Assembly (NCBI GenBank): GCA_036389835.1 | Contig: DASVWC010000098.1 | Location: forward strand, 16,374-80,373 | Length of the DNA stretch: 64,000 nt | Origin: AC-37 sp036389835 | GTDB lineage: Bacteria; Actinomycetota; Thermoleophilia; Solirubrobacterales; Thermoleophilaceae | Reading direction: 5' to 3' | Part shown: in pieces, positions 7,572 through 15,801 of the stretch | Layout of the letters: each line of letters begins with the position of its first letter | Position numbering within the stretch: position 1 is the stretch's first letter | The notes under the pieces: generated by a model | The model's input: only the letters and a program-made list of their open reading frames with translations | What the model was told of the DNA's origin: nothing | Databases searched by the model: none | Made by a program: the position numbers and the translations under genes

Positions 7572-8565
7572 AGCCGCCGATGGCGCTCATCGTGCGCGGC
7601 GGCTGCACGAAGCCGGGCTCGCCCACGCGGTGCTTCAGCTCCTTGCGCCAGGCGGCCTCGCGCACGATCCGCTCGAGCTCGCCGTCGGACGCGCCCGCGC
7701 GCAGCGGCTCGCGCAGGTCGGTCTCGTTCATTGAGAAGAGGCAGGTGCGCAGCTTGCCGTCGGCGGTGAGGCGCAGGCGGTTGCAGTCCGAGCAGAACGG
7801 CTCCGAGACCGGGTTGACGAACCCGATCGTGCCGCGCCCGTCGGCGAAGCGGTAGACGCGCGCCGTCGAGGACGCCTCCCTCGGCAGCTCCTCCAGCGGG
7901 TGAACCCTCTCGATCAGCGCCCGCAGCTCGTCCCCCGGCAGCACCGAGTCCGCCGACCACGCCCGATCGGCGTCAAGCGGCATGAACTCGATGAAGCGCA
8001 CCTCGAACCCGGTCTCGCGCGCGAAGCGGGCGAACGGGAGCGCCTCCTCCTCGGTGAAGCCGCGCAGGGCGACGGCGTTCACCTTGACCGGCCGCAGCTC
8101 CGGCCGCGCGGCCACGGCGTCGAGCCCGCGCAGCACCTGGGGCAGCGAGTCGCGCCGGGTGAGCTCGAAGAAGCGGTCGCGCTGGAGCGAGTCGAGCGAG
8201 ACGTTGATCCGCCGCAGCCCCGCGTCCGCGAGCGGCCCGGCGTCGCGCTCGAGCAGGTACCCGTTCGTGGTCAGCGAGAGGTCGTCGAGGCCGTCGACCG
8301 CGGCGAGCATCGCCACGAGCCGCGGAAGCTCGCGCCGGACCAGCGGCTCGCCGCCGGTGAGCCGCACCGCGGATACGCCCATCGAGCAGAGCAGGCGCAC
8401 CACCCGCTCGATCTCCTCGAAGCGCAGGATCTCCTCGCGGTCGAGCCAGGGCAGGCCGTCGGCGGGCATGCAGTACTGGCAGCGGAAGTTGCAGCGGTCG
8501 GTGACCGACACCCGCAGGTCGCCGATCCGGCGGCCGTGGCCGTCGATGAGCGGCTCGCGCGCCAT
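7570..8565 (-). CDS. moaA: GTP 3',8-cyclase (molybdenum cofactor biosynthesis)
   Basis: A radical-SAM enzyme of 331 residues. The N-terminal 4Fe-4S cluster motif C-x3-C-x2-C is at residues 25-32 (DRCNFRCQYC); the SAM-binding GGEP is in RLTGGEPLV. The C-terminal cluster site is CSDCNRLRLTADGKLRTC, the MoaA-specific GTP-binding half. It rearranges GTP to 3',8-cyclo-dehydro-GTP, the first step to molybdopterin. An in-frame TTG lies two codons upstream (8571), but the ATG at 8565 sits 6 nt after a TACCGT hexamer, so I choose the ATG. No other moa gene is in the window. Confidence 0.95.
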   Translation of the reverse strand: MAREPLIDGHGRRIGDLRVSVTDRCNFRCQYCMPADGLPWLDREEILRFEEIERVVRLLCSMGVSAVRLTGGEPLVRRELPRLVAMLAAVDGLDDLSLTTNGYLLERDAGPLADAGLRRINVSLDSLQRDRFFELTRRDSLPQVLRGLDAVAARPELRPVKVNAVALRGFTEEEALPFARFARETGFEVRFIEFMPLDADRAWSADSVLPGDELRALIERVHPLEELPREASSTARVYRFADGRGTIGFVNPVSEPFCSDCNRLRLTADGKLRTCLFSMNETDLREPLRAGASDGELERIVREAAWRKELKHRVGEPGFVQPPRTMSAIGG

Positions 8566-8571
8566 GGCCAA

Positions 8572-8577
8572 ACGGTA
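8572..8577 (-). promoter_or_regulatory. -10 element (TACCGT) of moaA
   Basis: TACCGT on the minus strand ends 6 nt before the moaA ATG at 8565, with no Shine-Dalgarno. It supports ATG 8565 rather than TTG 8571 as the start. Confidence 0.5.
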
Positions 8578-8580
8578 CCG

Positions 8581-8648
8581 GCCGGAGGGGAAGTCGCGCG
8601 TGGGCGAAGCGGAGGCCGGAGGGGAAGTCGCGCGTGGGCGAAGCGGAG
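8581..8648. repeat. Tandem repeat, two 34-bp units
   Basis: Two 34-bp copies (8581-8614 and 8615-8648) beginning GCCGGAGGGGAAGTCGCGCG follow one another upstream of moaA. A partial third unit decays into GCGCGAAGCC-rich sequence. The whole gap 8566-8728 is non-coding and holds only this repeat, the moaA -10 and the hairpin at 8692-8719. Confidence 0.75.
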
Positions 8649-8691
8649 GCTGGGCGCGAAGCCGCGCGTGAGCGGGGCCGCGCGCGAAGCC

Positions 8692-8719
8692 CCGCGCGGG
8701 GCCCGCGAGCCCCGCGCGG
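8692..8719 (-). terminator. GC-only 11-bp hairpin downstream of the CHRD gene
   Basis: CCGCGCGGGGC (8692-8702) and GCCCCGCGCGG (8709-8719) pair perfectly around a 6-nt loop, 9 nt past the stop of the CHRD gene transcribed leftwards. There is no U-tract, as is common for actinobacterial terminators, so efficiency is uncertain. Confidence 0.45.
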
Positions 8720-8728
8720 CGGCCCGCC

Positions 8729-9187
8729 CTACTTGGTGAGCTGCCCCCTGAGCGCGCCGTTCGGGAAGTCGGCGTTGTGGACGTTCACGTAGTAGTCGCT
8801 CGGCTTCTTCGCGATCGCCTTCGCGATCGCCGTGGTGGTCTTGGCGCAGCCGCTGATCCGCGGCGGCAGCGTCTGGCTCTTGCCCTTGAAGGTGAACAGG
8901 TCCACCTCGACCGGGCCCGGGGAGCCGGCCGGGGCCTTGTGGATGTGCGCGGCCGTCACCGGCGCGATCTCCGATGCGACGATCCGGAAGCAGACCTTGT
9001 TGCCCTTGATCCGGAAGTCGGCGGCGCCGTAGCCGTCCGGGTCGCCCGCGTCCGGCTTCTCCTGCGAGCCGCTCATCGCGGCGAGCAGGTCGTACTCGCG
9101 CGGCTTCTTCTTCGCGGCCGTGGCCGGCAGCGCCACGACCATGATCGCGGCCAGCGCCGCGAGCAGGACGATCCAGCGTCTCTCCAT
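8729..9187 (-). CDS. Secreted CHRD domain protein
   Basis: A 152-residue exported protein. The signal peptide is MERRWIVLLAALAAIMVVAL followed by PATA. The rest is a single CHRD (chordin) domain: LLAAMSGSQEKP, then VTAAHIHKAPAGSPGPVEVDLF with the conserved AHIH, and YYVNVHNADFPNGALRGQL with the typical C-terminal NxxxPxGxxRGQL. CHRD domains in bacteria are extracellular immunoglobulin-like modules of unknown binding partner. The ATG is well supported by a Shine-Dalgarno GGGAGG with a 4-nt gap. Confidence 0.88.
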   Translation of the reverse strand: MERRWIVLLAALAAIMVVALPATAAKKKPREYDLLAAMSGSQEKPDAGDPDGYGAADFRIKGNKVCFRIVASEIAPVTAAHIHKAPAGSPGPVEVDLFTFKGKSQTLPPRISGCAKTTTAIAKAIAKKPSDYYVNVHNADFPNGALRGQLTK

Positions 9188-9235
9188 GATGCCTCCCGTA
9201 GTTGCCGTCGCGACGTTCTACGCGCCAGGGAGGCG

Positions 9236-9241
9236 TAGGGT
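9236..9241 (+). promoter_or_regulatory. -10 element (TAGGGT) of the aldo/keto reductase gene
   Basis: TAGGGT ends 7 nt before the ATG at 9249; no Shine-Dalgarno follows. Leaderless geometry. Confidence 0.45.
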
Positions 9242-9248
9242 TCGGCGG

Positions 9249-10232
9249 ATGAACACTCGCGCGCTCGGAGATCTCACCGTTTCGTCCATCGGCCTCGGCT
9301 GCATGGGGATGTCCGCCTTCTACGGCACCACCGACGAGGGGGAGGCGCTGGCGACGATCGACCGCGCGCTCGAGCTGGGCTGCAACTTCCTCGACACCGC
9401 CGAGCTGTACGGCCCCTACACCAACGAGCAGCTCCTGGCCAAGGCCATCGAGGGCCGGCGCGACGAGTTCGTGGTCGCCACGAAGTGGGGCGTGCGGATC
9501 GAGCCGGACGGGAAGGGCGGCTACAACCGCGTGCTCGACGGCTCGCTCGAGAACGCGCGGCGGTCGATCGAGGGGTCGCTCGAGCGGCTCGGCACCGACC
9601 ACGTGGACCTCTGGTACGCCCACCGCGTGGACTTCAACCGCCCGATCGAGGAGCAGGTCGGCGCCATGGCCGAGATGGTGAAGGAGGGCAAGGTCCGCCA
9701 CATCGGACTCAGCGAGGCGGCGCCCGAGACGCTGCGGCGCGCCCACGCCGTCCACCCGATCACGGCGCTCCAGACGGAGTACTCGCTCTGGACGCGCGAC
9801 GTCGAGGCCGAGATCCTGCCCACCTGCCGCGAGCTCGGCATCGGCTTCGTGGCCTACTCGCCGCTCGGCCGCGGCTTCCTCTCCGGCCGCTTCAAGGGCC
9901 CCGAGGACCTCGACGCGAACGACTTCCGCCGCAGCGGGCCGCGCTTCACCGGCGAGGCGCTCGAGCACAACCGCAAGCTGGCCGCCAAGGTCGAGGAGAT
10001 CGCGGCGGAGAAGGGCTGCACCTCGGGCCAGCTAGCGCTCGCCTGGGTGCTGGCGCAGGGCGACGAGGTCGTGCCGATCCCCGGCACGAAGCGGCGCAGG
10101 TACCTGGAGGAGAACCTCGCGGCCGCGGACGTGGAGCTGACGGCCGACGACCTCGCCCGGATCGACGCCGAGATCCCCCAGGCCGCGGGCGACCGCTACG
10201 ACCCGCAGGGGATGCAGACCATCAACCGCTGA
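9249..10232 (+). CDS. Aldo/keto reductase
   Basis: A 327-residue NADP(H)-dependent (beta/alpha)8-barrel oxidoreductase. The catalytic tetrad is visible: Asp and Tyr in FLDTAELYG, Lys in VVATKWG and His in LWYAHRVD. The C-terminal coenzyme site is VVPIPGTKRRRYLEEN. N-terminal LGDLTVSSIGLGCMGMSAFYG is typical of the AKR13/YajO-like group that reduces assorted aldehydes and ketones; the substrate is not predictable. The ATG at 9249 is preferred to longer in-frame starts because of the adjacent -10 and the family N-terminus. Confidence 0.92.
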   Translation: MNTRALGDLTVSSIGLGCMGMSAFYGTTDEGEALATIDRALELGCNFLDTAELYGPYTNEQLLAKAIEGRRDEFVVATKWGVRIEPDGKGGYNRVLDGSLENARRSIEGSLERLGTDHVDLWYAHRVDFNRPIEEQVGAMAEMVKEGKVRHIGLSEAAPETLRRAHAVHPITALQTEYSLWTRDVEAEILPTCRELGIGFVAYSPLGRGFLSGRFKGPEDLDANDFRRSGPRFTGEALEHNRKLAAKVEEIAAEKGCTSGQLALAWVLAQGDEVVPIPGTKRRRYLEENLAAADVELTADDLARIDAEIPQAAGDRYDPQGMQTINR

Positions 10233-10241
10233 GCGGGGCGG

Positions 10242-11573
<1,332 letters not shown>

Positions 11574-11592
11574 CCGGTTCCTCTCGCTCGAT

Positions 11593-12126
11593 CTACCCGA
11601 GCGGAGATTCTGACGGATGGAGGCGCTCCGCGTTCGCGCGCACGCGCGGCGCGGCCTCGAACGTGCCGGGGCCGTCGCGCAGCCCCGGCCCCGGCAGGGC
11701 CGTCACCTCGCCGGGCCGGAGCTCCTCGCCGCACGCCGCGCAGGTCAGCACCGCCGCCGTGGCGGCGCCGCAGCCCTCGTGGCGCAGGACGACCGGCGCG
11801 CCGCCCTCGCCGAAGACCCAGCGGTCGCCCCAGCGCTGCATCGCGATCAGCACCGTCACGAGGTCGGCGCCCTTCTCGGTGAGCAGGTAGTCGTGGCGCG
11901 GCGGGTTGTGCTGGTACGGGACGGCCGTGAGGACCCCGCTCTCGACCAGGTCGTCGAGGCGCCTGCTGAGGACCTTGCGCGACACGCCGAGGTCGCGCTG
12001 GAGCACGTCGAAGCGCGTGATCCCGAGTGCCACGTCGCGCAGGACCAGCGGCGCCCAGGCGTCGCCGACCACCTCCATCGTGCGCGCGATCGAGCAGGTC
12101 ATCTCGCCGTAGCGGTTGCGCCCCAT
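11593..12126 (-). CDS. HxlR-family transcriptional regulator
   Basis: A 177-residue winged-helix regulator. Residues ~10-100 are the HxlR/DUF24 domain: CSIARTMEVVGDAWAPLVLRD, FDVLQRDLGVSRKVLSRRLDDL, then wing YQHNPPRHDYLLTEKG. The N-terminal Cys of HxlR proteins (redox or aldehyde sensing in relatives) is present. The C-terminal tail adds a possible zinc knuckle (HEGCGAATAAVLTCAACGEEL). The gene is divergent from the MMPL exporter with a 60-bp shared region containing a dyad, so it likely controls that exporter and itself. TAGGAT ends 8 nt before the ATG. Confidence 0.88.
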   Translation of the reverse strand: MGRNRYGEMTCSIARTMEVVGDAWAPLVLRDVALGITRFDVLQRDLGVSRKVLSRRLDDLVESGVLTAVPYQHNPPRHDYLLTEKGADLVTVLIAMQRWGDRWVFGEGGAPVVLRHEGCGAATAAVLTCAACGEELRPGEVTALPGPGLRDGPGTFEAAPRVRANAERLHPSESPLG

Positions 12127-12134
12127 TGTGTGAG

Positions 12135-12140
12135 ATCCTA
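12135..12140 (-). promoter_or_regulatory. -10 element (TAGGAT) of the hxlR-type gene
   Basis: TAGGAT on the minus strand ends 8 nt before the ATG at 12126. Leaderless geometry. Confidence 0.45.
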
Positions 12141-12147
12141 CCAGTGG

Positions 12148-12162
12148 GTTCCCTTGGGGAAC
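12148..12162. promoter_or_regulatory. Dyad GTTCCC-TTG-GGGAAC, candidate HxlR operator
   Basis: A perfect 6-bp inverted repeat with a 3-bp spacer sits midway between the divergent regulator and MMPL exporter genes, where it would cover the upstream promoter elements of both. The position suggests an operator; binding is not shown. Confidence 0.45.
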
Positions 12163-12171
12163 TAACCCGTG

Positions 12172-12177
12172 TAGGGT
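12172..12177 (+). promoter_or_regulatory. -10 element (TAGGGT) of the MMPL exporter gene
   Basis: TAGGGT ends 9 nt before the GTG start at 12187; no Shine-Dalgarno is present. Confidence 0.45.
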
Positions 12178-12186
12178 GCCGCGGGC

Positions 12187-14298
12187 GTGCTCGAGCGGAT
12201 CGCAGCCCTCACGTGGAACCGGCCCCGGCTGGTGCTCGCGGTGGTCTTCGGGATCGCCGCGCTGGCGGGGGCGGTCGGGCACGACGTCGAGAAGCGCCTC
12301 AAGGCCGCCGGCTTCACCGACTCGGCCTCGGAGAGCGAGCGCGCCACCGCCACCATGCGCGGGGCGCTCGGGTACGACGCGAACCCCGCCCTCGTCGTGC
12401 TGCTGCGCGCGAAGGGCGGCGGTCGCCTCGACCCGCGCGCCCCGGCGGTCCGCCGCGAGGTCGGGCGCCTGCACGCGGAGCTGGCGCGCACCCGCTACGT
12501 GGGCCACGTCGACCCGCCGCTCCCGGCGCGCGACGGGCGCTCGCTGGTGCTCGCCGGCCACCTGGTCACGGCCGACCTCGAGGACCGGGGCGGCCTCGCC
12601 TCCGAGGACGCGCGCGACCGGCTGCGCTCGACCTCGCTCGACGTCTCGCTGGGAGGCTTCGCGACCGCCTTCAACGAGGTCAACGACCAGACCCGCGAGG
12701 ACCTCACCAACGCCGAGCTGATCGCCTTCCCGGCGCTGACCGTGCTGCTGCTGCTCGTGTTCCGCGGGGCCGTGGCGGCGGCGATCCCGCTGGTCCTGGG
12801 CGTCCTCTCGATTCTCGGCACCTTCCTGGCGCTGCGCGTGATGTCGGGCCTGTTCGACACCTCGCTGTTCGCCCTCAACATCACGACCGCGCTGAGCCTG
12901 GGTCTGGCGGTGGACTACTCGCTGCTGCTCGTCTCGCGCTACCGCGAGGAGACCGAGCGCGGCGGCTTCACGGCCGAGGCGCACCGCCGGACGGTGGTCA
13001 CGGCCGGGCGGGCGGTCGTGTTCTCGGGATTCACGGTCGCCGCCTCGATGGTCGCGCTCGTGCTCTTCCCGCAGCGCTTCCTCTACTCGCTGGGCGCCGC
13101 CGGCGCCGTGGTCGGCGTGCTCTCGGCCGTCATCGCCGTGCTCGTGACCCCGTCGCTGCTGCGGCTCGCCGGTCCGCGCATCAACTCGCTGTCGGTGCGC
13201 CGCGGGCCCTCCGTCACCGAGGAGTCCGACCGCTGGTTCCGCCTGGCGCGCGCGGTCATGCGCCGCCCGGTCGCGGTCGCCCTGGCCAGCTCGGCGCTGC
13301 TCCTGGCGCTGGCGGCGCCGCTCGCCGGCACGCTCCTCACGGGGCCGAGCGCCGAGGCCGTCCCGCCCGGCCAGCCCTCGTACGACGGCGCCCGCTACGT
13401 GGAGCGCCACTACCCGCGCGGGGTCAGCGAGGGGGTGACGGTGACCGTTCACGGGCGCGCGAGCGCCCGCGAGCTCGGCCGGCTCGGCCGGCGCCTGCGC
13501 GAGCTGGACGGGGTGGCGGGCGCGGCGCCGCTCGCGCGGGCCGGCGCGGACGTGGCGTACACGACCGTGTCGCTGCGCGGCCCGGCGCTGGCCGAGGCGT
13601 CGCAGGAGACCGTGCGCGCGATCCGCGCGCTGGCGCCACCGCGCGGCACGGAGCTGCTCGTCTCCGGCAACACGGCGCGCTTCATCGACCAGAAGGCGAG
13701 CCTGCGCGACCACGCGCCGCTGGTCGTGCTCATCATCGTGGCCGGCACGTTCCTGCTGCTGTTCGCCCTCACCGGGTCCGTGGTGCTCCCGCTGAAGACG
13801 CTGCTCATGAACGCGCTCACGCTGTTCGCGACCCTCGGGATCCTCGTGCTGGCCTTCCAGCACGGCTGGCTCGCGGCGCCGCTCGGCTACGACGGACCGG
13901 AGGCGGTCGAGGTCACGAGCCTCGTGTTCCTGTTCGCGAACATCTTCGGCCTCGCCACCGACTACGCGGTGCTGGTCGTCGCGCGCATCAAGGAGCAGCA
14001 CGACCGCGGCGTGCCCGACGGGCAGGCGATCGCGGCGGGCGTGGCCCGCACCGGGCGCGTGATCTCCGCGGCGGCCGCGATGATCGCCGTGGTCTTCGTC
14101 GCCTTCGCGGTCAGCCCCGTCTTCTTCATGAAGCAGATCGCAATCGGGATGGCGGTGGGCGTGATCCTCGACGCGACGATCGTCCGCGCCCTCCTCGTCC
14201 CGTCGCTGATGCGCCTGCTCGGCGAGCGCAACTGGTGGGCGCCCGCGCCGCTGCGCCGCCTCCAGCGCCGCTTCGCCCTCAGCGAGGGCGAGGCCTGA
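12187..14298 (+). CDS. MMPL-family RND transporter
   Basis: A 703-residue inner-membrane exporter of usual MMPL length, with two halves. Each half has an N-terminal helix, a periplasmic-type loop domain and a five-helix bundle. The first bundle contains LGLAVDYSLLLVSRYREE and the second IFGLATDYAVLVVARIKEQ; the paired Asp-Tyr motifs of TM4 and TM10 are the proton-relay sites of MmpL proteins. Relatives export lipids or drugs using the proton motive force. The GTG at 12187 is the first codon of LERIAALTWNRPRLVL, the expected cytoplasmic entry to TM1. Likely regulated by the divergent HxlR protein. Confidence 0.92.
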   Translation: MLERIAALTWNRPRLVLAVVFGIAALAGAVGHDVEKRLKAAGFTDSASESERATATMRGALGYDANPALVVLLRAKGGGRLDPRAPAVRREVGRLHAELARTRYVGHVDPPLPARDGRSLVLAGHLVTADLEDRGGLASEDARDRLRSTSLDVSLGGFATAFNEVNDQTREDLTNAELIAFPALTVLLLLVFRGAVAAAIPLVLGVLSILGTFLALRVMSGLFDTSLFALNITTALSLGLAVDYSLLLVSRYREETERGGFTAEAHRRTVVTAGRAVVFSGFTVAASMVALVLFPQRFLYSLGAAGAVVGVLSAVIAVLVTPSLLRLAGPRINSLSVRRGPSVTEESDRWFRLARAVMRRPVAVALASSALLLALAAPLAGTLLTGPSAEAVPPGQPSYDGARYVERHYPRGVSEGVTVTVHGRASARELGRLGRRLRELDGVAGAAPLARAGADVAYTTVSLRGPALAEASQETVRAIRALAPPRGTELLVSGNTARFIDQKASLRDHAPLVVLIIVAGTFLLLFALTGSVVLPLKTLLMNALTLFATLGILVLAFQHGWLAAPLGYDGPEAVEVTSLVFLFANIFGLATDYAVLVVARIKEQHDRGVPDGQAIAAGVARTGRVISAAAAMIAVVFVAFAVSPVFFMKQIAIGMAVGVILDATIVRALLVPSLMRLLGERNWWAPAPLRRLQRRFALSEGEA

Positions 14299-14307
14299 GG
14301 CGCGCGC

Positions 14308-14589
14308 CTACTCGTCCGGGGCGTTCTCGGGCGGCTCGCCCTCGTGCGTGGGGTTGGCGCGGTCGCCGTGCCCGGCGTCGTGCTCCCCGTGCTTCTCCGC
14401 GGTGGCGATCGCCGCGCCGATCGCGCCGGCCACGAGCAGGGCGGTGATCCCCATGACCGCCCGCTGCCCGCCGCCGCTGCCCGGGAACTCGGCCCTCCTG
14501 AAGCCGAGCACGCTCACGGTCACCGCCCACGCGGCGAGGGCGATGCCGATGCCGTGGAAGGCGTTGAACTCCGCGAGCGGCAGGGTCAC
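14308..14589 (-). CDS. Small two-helix membrane protein, His/Asp-rich tail
   Basis: A 93-residue protein from GTG 14589. Two hydrophobic segments (GIGIALAAWAVTVSVLGF and AVMGITALLVAGAIGAAIA) are followed by a hydrophilic His-rich C-terminus (EKHGEHDAGHGDRANPTHEG) that could bind metal. I do not recognise a family. The frame is open far upstream, but only this part has protein-like composition. Start choice is uncertain. Confidence 0.55.
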   Translation of the reverse strand: MTLPLAEFNAFHGIGIALAAWAVTVSVLGFRRAEFPGSGGGQRAVMGITALLVAGAIGAAIATAEKHGEHDAGHGDRANPTHEGEPPENAPDE

Positions 14590-14600
14590 GGGCGCGGAAT

Positions 14601-14867
14601 CTACCTGAGCGGGCGGGCGAGCTGCCGGCCGCTGGCGCGCACGCGGCTGGGCGGGCGCGGCGGTGCCGCGGCGTGCGGGCCGCGGCGCGGCGGGCGCGGG
14701 CGGCGCGGGCCGTGGCCGCGGTGCGGATGGCGGTCGCTGCCGCCGCCGCCGTCGCTCGGCAGCTCGGCCTCGGCGTCGGTCTGCTTGACCGCCCAGTAGA
14801 CGAGGTACAGCAGCGCGATCACCGGGATCTTCAGGACGACCATCATCCAGACGAAGCCCCAACCCAT
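14601..14867 (-). CDS. Small single-helix membrane protein with Pro/Arg-rich tail
   Basis: An 88-residue protein: one N-terminal transmembrane helix (WGFVWMMVVLKIPVIALLYL), an acidic stretch, then a low-complexity Pro/Arg/His tail. TACCCT ends 6 nt before its ATG, which supports it being a real gene. The downstream gene on the same strand (14308-14589) is 11 bp away, so they may be co-transcribed. The tail could be partly a high-GC artefact. Confidence 0.5.
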   Translation of the reverse strand: MGWGFVWMMVVLKIPVIALLYLVYWAVKQTDAEAELPSDGGGGSDRHPHRGHGPRRPRPPRRGPHAAAPPRPPSRVRASGRQLARPLR

Positions 14868-14873
14868 GGCCGC

Positions 14874-14879
14874 AGGGTA
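14874..14879 (-). promoter_or_regulatory. -10 element (TACCCT) of the small membrane protein gene
   Basis: TACCCT on the minus strand ends 6 nt before the ATG at 14867. It lies back-to-back with the TACCAT of the divergent MpaB-like gene, 14 bp away. Confidence 0.4.
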
Positions 14880-14893
14880 CCCGGTTCAGCGAG

Positions 14894-14899
14894 TACCAT
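14894..14899 (+). promoter_or_regulatory. -10 element (TACCAT) of the MpaB-like gene
   Basis: TACCAT ends 10 nt before the ATG at 14910, with no Shine-Dalgarno. Confidence 0.4.
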
Positions 14900-14909
14900 C
14901 GCATTCGCG

Positions 14910-15743
14910 ATGAGCGACCCGGGGCTGTTCGGGCCCAACTCGGTCACATGGCGGGTGAATCGCGAGGGCGTCCTCCTCGTGGGGGGCGGCACCGCACTGA
15001 TCCTCCAGCTCGCCCATCCGCTGGTCGCCGCCGGGGTATCGCAGCACTCCAACTACCGCGAGGACCCGTGGGGGCGGCTCTACCGCACGCTCGACCTGAC
15101 CACGAAGATCGTGTTCGGGTCGACCGCGACCGCCGAGGAGGCTTCGGCGCGCATCCGCCACACGCACGGCCGCGTGCGCGGCAAGAGCACCGAGGCCGGC
15201 GGCCACTACCCCGCCGGCACGCCGTACGACGCGCGCACGCACGAGCTGGTCATGTGGGTGCACGCCACGCTGGTCCACACCTCGCTGCTGGTCTACCAGC
15301 GCTACGTCAAGCCGCTGACGATCGCCGAGCAGCGGACCTACTACGAGGAGCAGAAGCTGCTCGGGGAGAAGTTCGGCGTGCCGGTCGAGCACCAGCCCGC
15401 CACGTTCGCGGAGTTCAACGACTACTTCGCCGACATGCTCGCGAGCGACCGGATCGTCTGCACGGACGCGCTGCTCGACGTGGTCGACGCCGTCATGCGG
15501 CCGGAGGTCCCGTTCGTCGCGCGCCCGGTGATGGAGGCGCTCAACCTGGCGACGGTCGGGCTGCTGCCGGAGTCGCTGCGCGAGGACCTCGGCCTGCCGT
15601 GGGGGCCGAACCGCCGCCGCCTGTTCGAGGCCTCGCGCGTGTTCCTGTCGGCGGCGCTGCCCGCGCTGCCCAAGCTCCTGCGCGAGTTCCCGCCCGCCCG
15701 CAGCGCGGATAGGCGCGTCGCCCGCCTCGCGTCGGCGGCGTAG
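14910..15743 (+). CDS. Oxygenase MpaB family protein (DUF2236)
   Basis: A 277-residue helical protein of the MpaB/DUF2236 family, which includes latex-clearing (rubber) oxygenase and the fungal mycophenolate enzyme MpaB. Family motifs visible are AHPLVAAGVSQHSNYREDPW and HTHGRVRG near the middle, followed by MWVHATLVHTSLLVYQRY with His residues that serve as metal/heme ligands in relatives. Substrate unknown; hydrophobic lipids or isoprenoids are typical. It stands 58 bp upstream of the MCE operon on the same strand, so a lipid-related partnership is possible but speculative. Confidence 0.82.
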   Translation: MSDPGLFGPNSVTWRVNREGVLLVGGGTALILQLAHPLVAAGVSQHSNYREDPWGRLYRTLDLTTKIVFGSTATAEEASARIRHTHGRVRGKSTEAGGHYPAGTPYDARTHELVMWVHATLVHTSLLVYQRYVKPLTIAEQRTYYEEQKLLGEKFGVPVEHQPATFAEFNDYFADMLASDRIVCTDALLDVVDAVMRPEVPFVARPVMEALNLATVGLLPESLREDLGLPWGPNRRRLFEASRVFLSAALPALPKLLREFPPARSADRRVARLASAA

Positions 15744-15766
15744 CAGCGCGTCGGGCCGCCTCTTCA

Positions 15767-15796
15767 TATAGCTTCGCAGCACTACTTCTGGGGAGG
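15767..15796 (+). promoter_or_regulatory. Probable promoter and Shine-Dalgarno of the MCE operon
   Basis: The 58-bp gap before the first MCE gene holds an AT-rich TATAGCTT (TAGCTT at 15769-15774 fits the -10 consensus) and a strong Shine-Dalgarno GGGAGG at 15791-15796, 5 nt before the TTG start. Unlike most genes here, this one therefore has a leader. Confidence 0.45.
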
Positions 15797-15801
15797 AGTG
15801 A

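Noticed and set aside
11593..14001. An 802-residue minus-strand frame including the HxlR gene
   Set aside because: Everything upstream of the ATG at 12126 is antisense to the MMPL gene and low-complexity.
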